Source of the DNA: an uncultured Sphingomonas sp.
GTDB lineage: Bacteria > Pseudomonadota > Alphaproteobacteria > Sphingomonadales > Sphingomonadaceae
Reading direction: 5' to 3'
Length of the DNA stretch: 12,662 nucleotides
Assembly (NCBI GenBank): GCA_946886645.1
Contig: CAMPIY010000024.1
Coordinates: forward strand, 1 to 12,662
The notes under the pieces were generated by a model that was not told the DNA's origin, searched no databases, and saw nothing but the letters and a program-made list of their open reading frames with translations. Shown one piece after another: positions 1 to 7,294 of this stretch (its first letter is position 1; every line of letters begins with the position of its first letter). Made by a program: the position numbers and the translations under genes.

Positions 1-453
<453 letters not shown>

Positions 454-464
454 GGAGCCGCGCG

Positions 465-494
465 AATGTCTTGTTGGGGTGGAAAGCGGACATT
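465..494. repeat. Dispersed hairpin repeat, copy 1
   Basis: AATGTC at 465-470 and GACATT at 489-494 are perfect inverted arms. CGC at 461-463 and GCG at 495-497 extend the pairing past one bulged base. The right half contains GAAAGCGGACAT (482-493), repeated exactly at 867-878 on the other side of the small gene at 527-841. It lies just after the trxB stop, so it could also act as an mRNA 3' hairpin, but no T-run follows. From memory, similar palindromes containing GCGGACAT are scattered through sphingomonad genomes; that is not verified here. Confidence 0.5.
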
Positions 495-526
495 GCGCTG
501 GGATGCCACTCGATTAGGCTGGCCGG

Positions 527-841
527 ATGGATGACCTTACTCTTTGGGCGTTAGCGTATTTGGGTGTGGGCGTCCTGGCGGGGCTGCTGAGGCTGCTGCT
601 ACTAAAACGAACCAGTTGGAGCGAGCGCACAGTGACCTGGGTGTGTCGCCTTGGTCCTGGTTCGCTCTTCCTCGCCTACATGTTGATAGCCGCAGCTTTG
701 GACCCACACGATGGACTGGCTTGGGGTTTTACGCTCTTGCTGGGGCCGACATTCATCCTTCCGCTGGTCACCATCTGTTGCGCGGGTGTTTGGGCCTCAG
801 AGTTTGTCTTGCCGCGCGCGGCCATCCGCAAGGCGCCTTAG
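527..841 (+). CDS. Small orphan membrane protein, unknown function
   Basis: I do not recognise a family for this 104-residue protein. It is strongly hydrophobic, with three probable membrane helices: about residues 5-26 (WALAYLGVGVLAGLLRLLLL), 44-60 (LFLAYMLIAAAL) and 66-90 (WGFTLLLGPTFILPLVTICC). A basic loop containing KRTSWSER lies between the first two, and the tail is basic (RAAIRKAP). The start chosen is ATG at 527; a second ATG at 531 is out of frame. No good Shine-Dalgarno sequence is visible. Codon use is looser than in neighbouring genes, with TTA, CTA, ATA, AGT, AAA and many T-ending codons, which suggests recent acquisition or weak selection. A 12-base identical repeat flanks it on both sides. 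It may be a real but lineage-specific gene; an unexpressed ORF cannot be excluded. Confidence 0.55.
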   Translation: MDDLTLWALAYLGVGVLAGLLRLLLLKRTSWSERTVTWVCRLGPGSLFLAYMLIAAALDPHDGLAWGFTLLLGPTFILPLVTICCAGVWASEFVLPRAAIRKAP

Positions 842-850
842 CGTCCGCTA

Positions 851-878
851 ATGACCGCAATGGATCGAAAGCGGACAT
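851..878. repeat. Dispersed hairpin repeat, copy 2
   Basis: ATGACCGC (851-858) and GCGGACAT (871-878) are inverted with 7 of 8 bases paired around a 12-base loop. A third arm, GTCCGC at 843-848, pairs perfectly with GCGGAC at 871-876, so two alternative hairpins are possible. GAAAGCGGACAT (867-878) is identical to 482-493. The element fills most of the gap between the stop of the small membrane gene (841) and the convergent acyl carrier protein stop (888), so it could also serve as a terminator-like hairpin. Confidence 0.5.
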
Positions 879-887
879 GACCAATAG

Positions 888-1181
888 CTAGGTCAGCGAT
901 TTCCGCTTCGCGAAGGACATGAGCCGGCCAAAGGTCATCAGATCTTCGGCCTCGACATCCTCGTCCTCAATCAGGATGCCCAGCCGCTCCTCCATTTCGG
1001 TGAGCAGCGTGGCGACGGCCATCGAATCGAATTCGGGCAGCGCGCCGAACAACTCCGTTTCATCATCGAACTTCGCGACACGAGATTTGGCGAGGCCGAG
1101 CACGTCAACCAGCAGGGCGCGAACCGTCTCGTCGATTTCGCTGCGATCGTCCAACGCCACTTCGGATGCCCCCTCGGTCAT
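888..1181 (-). CDS. Acyl carrier protein (exosortase A-associated type)
   Basis: A 97-residue phosphopantetheine-binding carrier protein that would hold an acyl group as a thioester in the cytoplasm. The expected ACP features are present: an acidic helical protein with LLVDVLGL near the N-terminus, the modification-site motif FDSMAV with Ser53 as the probable 4'-phosphopantetheine attachment residue, then LLTEMEERLGI and an acidic EDEDVEAEDL helix. I chose ATG at 1181 (MTEGASEV); an upstream in-frame start at 1229 would add a basic, non-ACP-like leader. It is transcribed away from the adenylating ligase gene at 1259, with a 77-base shared promoter region. The likely partner is that ligase, which would charge this ACP. 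It differs from housekeeping AcpP in sequence, and no fatty acid synthesis genes are nearby. Placing it in the exosortase A set rests on the neighbouring genes. Confidence 0.85.
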   Translation of the reverse strand: MTEGASEVALDDRSEIDETVRALLVDVLGLAKSRVAKFDDETELFGALPEFDSMAVATLLTEMEERLGILIEDEDVEAEDLMTFGRLMSFAKRKSLT

Positions 1182-1200
1182 TGCGCCCGCGCCCCTAGGA

Positions 1201-1225
1201 AAAGCTTGGGCGCGAGGCAAGCTTT
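1201..1225. promoter_or_regulatory. Palindromic candidate operator in divergent promoter region
   Basis: AAAGCTTG (1201-1208) and CAAGCTTT (1218-1225) form a perfect 8-base inverted repeat with a 9-base spacer. It lies between the divergent ACP (start 1181) and ligase (start 1259) genes, where a dimeric regulator could control both. The AT-rich arms stand out in a GC-rich background. No regulator gene is adjacent, so the operator role is an inference. Confidence 0.4.
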
Positions 1226-1258
1226 GCACGGCTTAGTGCGGCGGGCTAGGCCCAAACC

Positions 1259-2728
1259 ATGACCGGGCCCGATCCCACGCCATACCCCCTCGACCATCTG
1301 GCGCTGCGCGGCGCGGTCGATGCGACGGCATTGATCGTTGGGGACGTTGGCCTGACCTATGCCGAACTCGACGATGCCGTGGGACGCAACGCGGCACATT
1401 TGCTGGCGCAAGGCGTCACGCCGGGAGATCGCGTAGCAAGCTGGATGGGTAAGACAATGCTGGCCTGCGTCCTGCCGCTCGCGGCGGCGCGGGCAGGGCT
1501 GGTGCATGTCCCGATCAACCCTGTCCTGAAGCGCGCCCAGGCGGCCCACATCCTCGCCGACAGCGGGGCGAAGCTGCTCATCGCCAATGACGCCCGGCTG
1601 CAGTCGCTCGAAGTGGGCGATCTCGCAGACGCCCGTCCCATGCCGCTGGAGGCGTGGCTCGCGCCGGGCCCCGCGCTGACGGCCTCATCGCGCGATCCGA
1701 ATGAGCTTGCCGCGCTGCTCTACACCTCCGGATCGACCGGGCGGCCGAAGGGTGTCATGCTCAGCCATGCCAACCTCTGGCTCGGCGCGATCAGCGTTGC
1801 CCACTATCTCGGCCTCCAGCCCGACGACCGCACGCTGGCGGTCCTCCCGCTCGCCTTCGACTATGGCCAGAACCAGCTGCTCTCGACCTGGGCCGCGGGC
1901 GGCTGCGCGATCGGCTTCGATTATCTCCTGCCGAAGGACGTCGTGCGCGCCGTCCGACGCCATGACGTCACTGTCCTTGCGGGCGTTCCTCCGCTCTGGC
2001 TCCAACTCGTCGAGCAGAAGTGGGAGGATGCGGGCCGGACGCTGCGCACGCTCACCAACAGTGGCGGCCACTTGCCCGAGCCGCTCGTCCGCCGCTTGCG
2101 CGAGCTATTCCCAGAGGCGAAGCTGCACCTTATGTACGGCCTCACCGAAGCCTTCCGCTCGTCCAGCCTCGATCCGGCTTTGGTCGACGCTCATCCCGAC
2201 AGCGTCGGCACCGCCATCCCCTTCGCCGAGCTTCGCGTCGTTCGGCCCGATGGCAGCGAGGCCACGCCAGGAGAGGAGGGGGAGCTGGTCCATAGCGGTC
2301 CTCTCGTGGCGAAAGGCTATTGGAACGACCCCGAACGCACCGCTCAGCGCTTTCGCAATGGCGAGGTCTGGTCCGGCGATACCGTGGTGAAGGGCAGCGA
2401 CGGCCTCCTTCGCTTCCGAGGCCGCGATGACGCGATGATCAAGGTCAGCGGCAACCGCATCAGCCCGACCGAAATCGAGGAAGCCGCGCTCGCCAGCGGT
2501 ACGGTGAGCGATGCTGCGGCATTCGGCATTGCGGATGATCGGCTCGGCCAGGCGATCGTCCTTGTCGTCGTCGCAAAGGGGGAGGGCGCCGAAGAGAAAC
2601 TCCGCGACCACCTCCGTCGCGAGCTTCCGCAGCATATGCAGCCATCGCAAATCCTGTGGAAGGACAAGCTGCCGATCGGCCCCAACGGCAAGCTGGATCG
2701 CACGGCACTGAAGGCGGAAATCGCATGA
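1259..2728 (+). CDS. AMP-forming acyl-CoA/acyl-ACP ligase, exosortase A-associated
   Basis: A 489-residue adenylate-forming enzyme that activates a carboxylic acid with ATP and transfers it to a thiol, either CoA or the neighbouring ACP. The ANL-family motifs appear in order: the P-loop YTSGSTGRPKG from Tyr155; MYGLTEAF (Tyr293), the adenine-binding motif; WSGDTV near 380; the hinge motif RFRGRDDAMIKVSGNRISP; and GPNGKLDR with the catalytic Lys at 478. The protein is full length. Its stop overlaps the decarboxylase start (ATGA, 2725-2728), implying translational coupling. From memory, this ligase-decarboxylase pairing is the one described in TIGR03098/TIGR03099 for genomes with exosortase A and PEP-CTERM proteins; the substrate is unknown. 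A plain fatty acyl-CoA ligase is the alternative, but the context argues against it. Confidence 0.88.
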   Translation: MTGPDPTPYPLDHLALRGAVDATALIVGDVGLTYAELDDAVGRNAAHLLAQGVTPGDRVASWMGKTMLACVLPLAAARAGLVHVPINPVLKRAQAAHILADSGAKLLIANDARLQSLEVGDLADARPMPLEAWLAPGPALTASSRDPNELAALLYTSGSTGRPKGVMLSHANLWLGAISVAHYLGLQPDDRTLAVLPLAFDYGQNQLLSTWAAGGCAIGFDYLLPKDVVRAVRRHDVTVLAGVPPLWLQLVEQKWEDAGRTLRTLTNSGGHLPEPLVRRLRELFPEAKLHLMYGLTEAFRSSSLDPALVDAHPDSVGTAIPFAELRVVRPDGSEATPGEEGELVHSGPLVAKGYWNDPERTAQRFRNGEVWSGDTVVKGSDGLLRFRGRDDAMIKVSGNRISPTEIEEAALASGTVSDAAAFGIADDRLGQAIVLVVVAKGEGAEEKLRDHLRRELPQHMQPSQILWKDKLPIGPNGKLDRTALKAEIA

Positions 2729-3942
2729 AGGCGATGGGGCCTACCCCATCCGGCTACGCAGCCGATACGAGCGGCCAACTCGCGATTGGCGGGTGGAACG
2801 CCGAAGCGCTGGTCAGCGAGGCCGGCGGCACCCCGCTGTTCGTCTACGACAGCCGCCGGATCGCCGACCAGGTGGCGCGGTTCCGGGCTGCGTTTCCGGA
2901 AATCGCGCTCCATTATGCCGTAAAGGCAAACCCTTACGCACCGCTCTTGGAAGCGATTGCGCAAATGGTCGATGGCTTCGATGTCGCCTCGGCAGGCGAG
3001 TTGGGCCGCGTGGCGCACCTCGGCCTGCCGATCAGCTTCGCCGGCCCGGGCAAGCGCGACCAGGAACTTGAAACGGCCATCCGCGCCGGGATCACCATCA
3101 ACCTCGAAAGCGAGGGCGAAGCAGAGCGTGTGCTCGCCATCTGCGAACGCGAGCGACTCACGGCCAAGCTCGCCGTGCGCGTCAACCCGCCATTCGGCCT
3201 CAAGGGCTCCGGCCAGAAGATGGGCGGCTTGCCGAGCCCGTTCGGCGTCGACCACGACCGCGCCCCAGCCTTGATCCGCCGCATCATCGAGGCGGGCGCC
3301 GACTGGCGGGGACTTCACATCTTCGCCGGAAGCCAGGCGCTCCAAGCCGATGCCCTCATCGACCTCCAACGCGAAACCGTCGCGCTAGCCGCGTCGATCT
3401 GCGACGAAGCGGGCCATGCCCCGCCGCACGTCAATCTCGGCGGCGGGTTCGGCATTCCCTATTTCGCCAAGGACGAGCCGCTTAACGTCGAAGCGGTGGG
3501 AGAGGCGCTCGCCAAGGCATTGGCGGACCGTCCGAAAATCCTTGGGGAAACGAAATTCGCGATCGAGCTTGGCCGCTGGCTGGTCGGAGAGGCAGGCGTC
3601 TACCTGACCCGCATCGTCGACCGCAAGGAAAGCCGCGGCAAGACCTTCCTCGTCACCGACGGCGGCCTCCAGCACCAGCTCGCCGCCTCGGGCAACTTCG
3701 GCCAGCTCCTCCGTCGCAACTATCCCGTCGCTATCGCCAGCCGCTTCGACGCCGAGCCGGAGGAAGAAGTTACTATCACCGGCTGCCTCTGCACCCCGCT
3801 CGACCTGCTGGCCGACGAGGTCATGCTCCCCCGCGCGGAAGTTGGCGACCTGGTCGCCATCTTCTGCGCCGGCGCCTATGGCCTCACCGCAAGCCCTACC
3901 GCTTTCCTAAGCCAGCCGATGGCGCGGGAAATGCTGGCTTAG
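2725..3942 (+). CDS. PLP-dependent decarboxylase, exosortase A-associated (DapDC-like)
   Basis: A 405-residue fold-III PLP decarboxylase related to diaminopimelate and ornithine decarboxylases. Visible residues: HYAVKANP with Lys67 as the probable Schiff-base lysine; LHIFAGSQ (198-204), matching the family HxxGSQ motif; [11 protein letters not shown], the glycine-rich phosphate-binding loop; ELGRWLV (281-287) where DapDC usually has [12 protein letters not shown] (353-360) with a candidate active-site Cys; and GAYG (383-386) with the C-terminal Tyr. I chose ATG at 2725 because it overlaps the ligase stop; the longer frame upstream would lie inside the ligase. The ELGR and [20 protein letters not shown] region look like the exosortase A-associated subfamily (TIGR03099, from memory) rather than lysine-biosynthetic LysA. 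The substrate is unknown; it probably acts with the ligase and ACP. Its stop overlaps that of truA by four bases. Confidence 0.87.
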   Translation: MKAMGPTPSGYAADTSGQLAIGGWNAEALVSEAGGTPLFVYDSRRIADQVARFRAAFPEIALHYAVKANPYAPLLEAIAQMVDGFDVASAGELGRVAHLGLPISFAGPGKRDQELETAIRAGITINLESEGEAERVLAICERERLTAKLAVRVNPPFGLKGSGQKMGGLPSPFGVDHDRAPALIRRIIEAGADWRGLHIFAGSQALQADALIDLQRETVALAASICDEAGHAPPHVNLGGGFGIPYFAKDEPLNVEAVGEALAKALADRPKILGETKFAIELGRWLVGEAGVYLTRIVDRKESRGKTFLVTDGGLQHQLAASGNFGQLLRRNYPVAIASRFDAEPEEEVTITGCLCTPLDLLADEVMLPRAEVGDLVAIFCAGAYGLTASPTAFLSQPMAREMLA

Positions 3943-4679
3943 GGATAAATCGCCTCGACGAAATAAAGGCCCTCGGGCGGGGCATTGAGCCCCAGCGCCT
4001 GCCGGTCCTTGGCCTCCAGCGCCTTCTTCACATCATCCGGCGCCCACCGGCCATTGCCCACCTGCGCCAACGTCCCAACCATCGATCGCACCTGGTGATG
4101 CAGGAAGCTGCGCGCCGCCGCCCGGATATGGATTTCCTCGCCGACCCGCTCGACGGTCAGGCTGTCCAGCGTTTTGACGGGGCTCTGCGACTGGCAGTGG
4201 ACCGAGCGGAAGGTGGTGAAATCGTGCCGCCCGACAAGGTGCGCCGCACCTTCAGCCATCGCCTCCGCGTCGAGCTCTACCGGCACATGCCAAACCTTGC
4301 CGCTCAATAGCGCAGGCGGGGCCCGCCGATTGAGAATCCGATAGAGATAGCGCCGACCGACGCAGGAAAATCGCGCGTGCCAGTCATCCGCGACCGGCTC
4401 GACCGCGGTGACGCTGACCGGCGCAGGCCGCACCAGCGCATTCAGCCCCTCGCGAAGCCGGTGCTCCGTCAACGTCTTCACCACATCGACATGCGCCGTC
4501 ATCGCCAGCGCATGGACGCCCGCATCGGTCCGCCCCGCCGCATGGACCGTCGCCAGCTCTCCCGTCATGCGGAACAGCGCCTGCTCCACTGTCTCCTGCA
4601 CCGAAGGCCCGTGGTCTTGCCGCTGCCAGCCCATAAACGGCCCGCCGTCATATTCCACGATGAGGCGCCAGCGGGTCAT
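3939..4679 (-). CDS. truA: tRNA pseudouridine synthase A
   Basis: A 246-residue enzyme that isomerises uridines 38-40 in the anticodon stem-loop of tRNAs to pseudouridine. Motifs: [19 protein letters not shown] at the N-terminus, typical of Tru[12 protein letters not shown] (48-58) with catalytic Asp52; RRYLYRIL; and the [11 protein letters not shown] segment in the C-terminal half. I chose ATG at 4679 (MTRWRL), because it overlaps the fmt stop as ATGA and begins the conserved domain; the longer upstream frame is a shadow inside fmt. It forms a coupled operon with fmt. The 3' end (TAA read from 3941-3939) overlaps the stop of the convergent decarboxylase gene. Confidence 0.96.
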   Translation of the reverse strand: MTRWRLIVEYDGGPFMGWQRQDHGPSVQETVEQALFRMTGELATVHAAGRTDAGVHALAMTAHVDVVKTLTEHRLREGLNALVRPAPVSVTAVEPVADDWHARFSCVGRRYLYRILNRRAPPALLSGKVWHVPVELDAEAMAEGAAHLVGRHDFTTFRSVHCQSQSPVKTLDSLTVERVGEEIHIRAAARSFLHHQVRSMVGTLAQVGNGRWAPDDVKKALEAKDRQALGLNAPPEGLYFVEAIYP

Positions 4680-5581
4680 GAAACGATCGTTCCTTCCGGA
4701 AGCGCAAAACCCCGCAGGAACACCTCGGGCGTCATCGGTGATTTGCCGGCACGCTGAATGCAAAGTGGTCGAACCGCGCCGTTGCCGCATGCAATGGTCA
4801 AAGCCCGGTTGATTACTTCACCCGGCACGCCGTTCCCGGTTGTAGCTACGCATTCCAGCAGCTTTATCCTCTCGCCAACCGCCTCGAACCAGGCGCCGGG
4901 GAAGGGGGCCAAGCCTTGCACGAGCCGGGCCAGCTCGACAGCAGGTCGAGTCCAGTCGATCCTAGATTCTTCCTTCTTGATCTTGGCGGCGTAGGTGATG
5001 CCGTCTTCGGGTTGCGGCACAGGCTCGAACGACGGCAGGTCCGCCAGCACCTCGACCATCATGACTGCGCCAAGTTTCGCCAACTCTTCCGTCAGTTGCG
5101 CGGCGTTCTTGTCCTCGATCTCCACCGCGCGCTTCAGCAGCATCGGTCCAGTGTCGAGCCCCGCCTCCATCTGCATGATCGTAATGCCGGTAACCTCGTC
5201 GCCAGCCATGATCGCCCGCTGCACCGGCGCAGCCCCACGCCAGCGCGGAAGCAGCGAGCCATGGACGTTGAGGCACCCCAGCATCGGGGCATGGAGGATC
5301 GGCTGGGGCAGGATGAGGCCATACGCAGCCACCACCGCGACATCGGCCTCCAACTCCGCGAACGCTTTCTGCTCGGCCTCACCGCGCAGACTCTTCGGGG
5401 TCCGCACTTCGATCCCGAGCTCACCGGCCCGCTCGTCAACGGCGGTCGGCCGATCGCCCTTGCCACGGCCGGCGGGGCGGGGCGGCTGGGTGTACGCAGC
5501 AACCACCTCATGGCCTGCCTCAACCAGCGCCTCCAGCGTCGGCACGGCGAAATCCGGGCTGCCCATGAAGATGATCCGCAT
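4676..5581 (-). CDS. fmt: Methionyl-tRNA formyltransferase
   Basis: A 301-residue enzyme that formylates initiator Met-tRNA using 10-formyl-tetrahydrofolate. The start [19 protein letters not shown] is characteristic. The catalytic residues are visible as Asn105, His107 (in [16 protein letters not shown]) and Asp143 (in GLDTGPML), matching Asn106, His108 and Asp144 of the E. coli enzyme. The SLLPR loop contributes to folate binding. The C-terminal domain includes [16 protein letters not shown], which is typical. It is the first gene of a fmt-truA pair and is divergent from recR-def across 55 bases. It works with the peptide deformylase encoded at 6265: Fmt adds the formyl group and Def removes it. 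Length is normal and no defect was seen. Confidence 0.97.
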   Translation of the reverse strand: MRIIFMGSPDFAVPTLEALVEAGHEVVAAYTQPPRPAGRGKGDRPTAVDERAGELGIEVRTPKSLRGEAEQKAFAELEADVAVVAAYGLILPQPILHAPMLGCLNVHGSLLPRWRGAAPVQRAIMAGDEVTGITIMQMEAGLDTGPMLLKRAVEIEDKNAAQLTEELAKLGAVMMVEVLADLPSFEPVPQPEDGITYAAKIKKEESRIDWTRPAVELARLVQGLAPFPGAWFEAVGERIKLLECVATTGNGVPGEVINRALTIACGNGAVRPLCIQRAGKSPMTPEVFLRGFALPEGTIVS

Positions 5582-5636
5582 CGCCGCCCTATGGCGCGGC
5601 TTGCGCCCGCCGCCAAGCGCCCCCTATGTCGCAGCC

Positions 5637-6233
5637 ATGGCATCCCAGCAGATCGAAGCACTTACCCAAGCCCTGGCGCGCCTGCCGGGCCTCGGCCCGC
5701 GCTCTGCGCGGCGGGCGGTGCTTCACCTGATGAAAAAGCGCGAAGCGGCGCTGGAGCCGCTCCTTGCGGCGCTCAAGACCGTGTCGGAAACCCTCTCAAC
5801 CTGCTCGGTCTGTGGCAATGTCGATACCAGCGACCCCTGCAGCATCTGCCGCGAGCCGCGCCGCGACGAGAAATCGCTGTGCGTAGTCGAGGAAGTCGCC
5901 GACCTTTGGGCGCTGGACCGTTCGCGTCTCTTCCCCGGCCGCTATCACGTCCTCGGCGGCCGCCTCTCGGCGCTCGAAGGCGTCCGCCCCGAAGACCTGA
6001 GCATCGACAAGCTGGTCAAGCGCATCGCAGCCGGCGGCATCGACGAGGTCGTTCTGGCCATGAATGCCACCCTCGAAGGCCAGACCACCGCCCATTACCT
6101 CGCGGAGCGGCTGGAGAAATTTCCCATTCGCCTCACACAGTTGGCGCACGGCCTTCCTGTCGGCGGTGAACTCGACTATCTCGACGAAGGGACATTGGCC
6201 CAGGCGCTCCGTGCCCGCCGTCCGGTCGCTTGA
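5637..6233 (+). CDS. recR: Recombination mediator protein RecR
   Basis: A 198-residue recombinational repair protein that, with RecO, helps load RecA on SSB-coated gaps. Domains in order: an N-terminal helix-hairpin-helix segment ([19 protein letters not shown], about 13-31); a four-cysteine zinc finger with Cys56, Cys59, Cys68 and Cys71; a Toprim domain beginning [14 protein letters not shown]; and the conserved C-terminal region [20 protein letters not shown] at 5637 gives the usual family length; the longer frame upstream is antisense to fmt. No strong Shine-Dalgarno sequence is visible. It is followed 31 bases downstream by def in the same direction. dnaX and the YbaB-type gene, common recR neighbours in other bacteria, are not here. 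Confidence 0.96.
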   Translation: MASQQIEALTQALARLPGLGPRSARRAVLHLMKKREAALEPLLAALKTVSETLSTCSVCGNVDTSDPCSICREPRRDEKSLCVVEEVADLWALDRSRLFPGRYHVLGGRLSALEGVRPEDLSIDKLVKRIAAGGIDEVVLAMNATLEGQTTAHYLAERLEKFPIRLTQLAHGLPVGGELDYLDEGTLAQALRARRPVA

Positions 6234-6264
6234 ACCCCTTCACATGAAAGACTAAATCGCCGCC

Positions 6265-6813
6265 ATGGCCATCCTGCGCATCTACGAAACGCCCGACCCC
6301 GTTCTCCGCCAGATTTCGACCCCGGTCGAGAATGTGGACGATGAGCTGCGCGCGCTGATCGCCGACATGTTCGAAACGATGTACGACGCGCCCGGCATCG
6401 GTCTCGCTGCAGTCCAGGTCGGCGTGCCCAAGCGCCTACTGGTGATGGACCTGCAGGAGCCGGAAAACCCGGACGATCCGGAAAGCCCGGTCGTCAAGGA
6501 GCCGCGCGTTTTCATCAACCCGGAAATCCTGTCGAGTAGCGACCACGAAGTGCCCTACCTCGAGGGCTGCCTGTCGGTACCCGACCAATATGCCGAGGTC
6601 ATGCGTCCCGACCGAATCCGCGCCCGCTGGCTCGACGAGCACGGCAAGAGCCATGAGGAAGACCTCGACGGCCTTCTAGCCGTCTGCCTCCAACATGAGA
6701 TGGACCACCTCGAAGGCGTCCTGTTCATCGATCATCTGTCGAAGCTGAAGCGCGACATGGTTCTGAAAAAGCTCGCCAAGACCCGGAAAGAACGGGCGCT
6801 CCACGCCGCCTAG
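6265..6813 (+). CDS. def: Peptide deformylase
   Basis: A 182-residue metal-dependent hydrolase that removes the N-formyl group from new proteins. All three signature motifs are intact: GIGLAAVQ (44-51, Gln51), EGCLS (100-104, metal-ligand Cys102) and QHEMDH (143-148), with metal ligands His144 and His148 and catalytic Glu145. The N-terminus [17 protein letters not shown] is typical of type 1 enzymes. It probably shares a transcript with recR. The stop TAG (6811-6813) shares a CTAG tetramer with the stop of the convergent copper-binding gene. The Glu/Asp/Pro-rich loop around residues 64-77 ([11 protein letters not shown]) resembles the insertion seen in alphaproteobacterial Def. Confidence 0.97.
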   Translation: MAILRIYETPDPVLRQISTPVENVDDELRALIADMFETMYDAPGIGLAAVQVGVPKRLLVMDLQEPENPDDPESPVVKEPRVFINPEILSSSDHEVPYLEGCLSVPDQYAEVMRPDRIRARWLDEHGKSHEEDLDGLLAVCLQHEMDHLEGVLFIDHLSKLKRDMVLKKLAKTRKERALHAA

Positions 6814-7193
6814 GCGATCGACGCCGCCGCGTTCCGGCAGTCGTTGGCGCACTCACGGCAGATCTGCGCGCATAGCTTGCAATGCTCATGGTCGTGCCGC
6901 TCGCATTCCGCCGCACACTGCTCGCACATGCGCGCGCAGACCTCGAGCAACTCGCGCAGCATCGGCTGGTCGTCGCCGGTCCGCCTGAGGCCCAGCCGCG
7001 CCGTCGCCTCGCAAATGTCTGAACAATCGAGGCACAGGCGGATGCACTGCGTCATGTCCATCGGCTCGGCCATGCAGGCATCGGCACAGCTCAGGCACAT
7101 CTTCGAACAATACATCAAATGATGGACCGCATCGGCCAGCGCCTGGTTGTTGCTGTCCTTGGGGTGCAGCGCGATCATCTTGCGAATGGACAT
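6810..7193 (-). CDS. Cys-rich four-helix-bundle copper storage protein (Csp3-like)
   Basis: A 127-residue protein with 17 cysteines arranged as ladders on four predicted helices: Cys29/33/36/40, Cys50/54/57/61, Cys86/90/93/97 and Cys105/108/112/115/119. The 4-3-4 spacing places the thiols along one helix face, as in the copper storage proteins (Csp; four-helix-bundle copper-binding family, formerly DUF326), which bind many Cu(I) ions inside the bundle. No signal peptide is present, so a cytosolic Csp3-type role is likely. The His-rich turn HDHEH lies near residues 100-104. ATG at 7193 has a GGGAG ribosome-binding site a few bases upstream. A perfect 13-base palindrome lies about 40 bases upstream of the start. 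No copper exporter or metal regulator is adjacent. Storage rather than export or sensing is inferred from the family. Confidence 0.88.
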   Translation of the reverse strand: MSIRKMIALHPKDSNNQALADAVHHLMYCSKMCLSCADACMAEPMDMTQCIRLCLDCSDICEATARLGLRRTGDDQPMLRELLEVCARMCEQCAAECERHDHEHCKLCAQICRECANDCRNAAASIA

Positions 7194-7231
7194 AGGCTCT
7201 CCCTTTTCCTTGCCGGAGAGCGAAGCACGTT

Positions 7232-7244
7232 CGGAACGGTTCCG
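7232..7244. promoter_or_regulatory. 13-bp perfect palindrome upstream of the copper protein gene
   Basis: CGGAAC (7232-7237), central G, GTTCCG (7239-7244): a perfect dyad 38 bases upstream of the start at 7193. The position suits an operator, perhaps for a metal or stress regulator. It does not match a CueR or CsoR site that I can recognise. Its last two bases are also the first two of the hairpin arm at 7243-7272. Confidence 0.35.
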
Positions 7245-7272
7245 CCACCCCCGTCCGAAGGCGAGGGTGGCG
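7243..7272 (-). terminator. Hairpin after the propeller gene, possible terminator
   Basis: CGCCACCC and GGGTGGCG (7243-7250 / 7265-7272) form a perfect 8-bp stem 22 bases after the propeller gene stop. On the minus strand the loop contains C(TTCG)G, a very stable tetraloop. No T-run follows, so this is either a weak or atypical terminator or an mRNA-stabilising hairpin. Confidence 0.35.
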
Positions 7273-7294
7273 CTCAGCCCCCGCTGAAGCCGGT

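Noticed and set aside
841..880. Integron attC-like site at the end of a possible gene cassette
   Set aside because: The hairpin after the small gene prompted this, but no GTTRRRY core site or its RYYYAAC partner is present and no integrase is seen. A dispersed palindrome explains it better.
544..891. Alternative frame overlapping the small membrane protein gene
   Set aside because: It is Gly/Ala/Arg-rich, lacks domain features and runs through the repeat at 851-878. The 527 frame gives a coherent three-helix membrane protein.
1224..1251. Sigma70 promoter TTGCAC with CTAGGC for the ligase gene
   Set aside because: The -10 match is poor and would put the transcript start almost on the ATG at 1259, so I do not annotate it.
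2344..3369. Minus-strand frame of 341 codons opposite the ligase and decarboxylase
   Set aside because: Shadow of two well-supported plus-strand genes, with biased composition and no motifs.
2725..3942. LysA, diaminopimelate decarboxylase of lysine synthesis
   Set aside because: Motifs are similar, but the ELGR change, the coupling to an adenylating ligase and the nearby ACP point to the exosortase A-associated subfamily. Not fully excluded.
4916..6169. Open plus-strand frame of 417 codons across fmt and recR
   Set aside because: It is antisense to fmt and then out of frame within recR, both of which carry full catalytic motifs. The product is Arg/Pro-rich with no recognisable domain.
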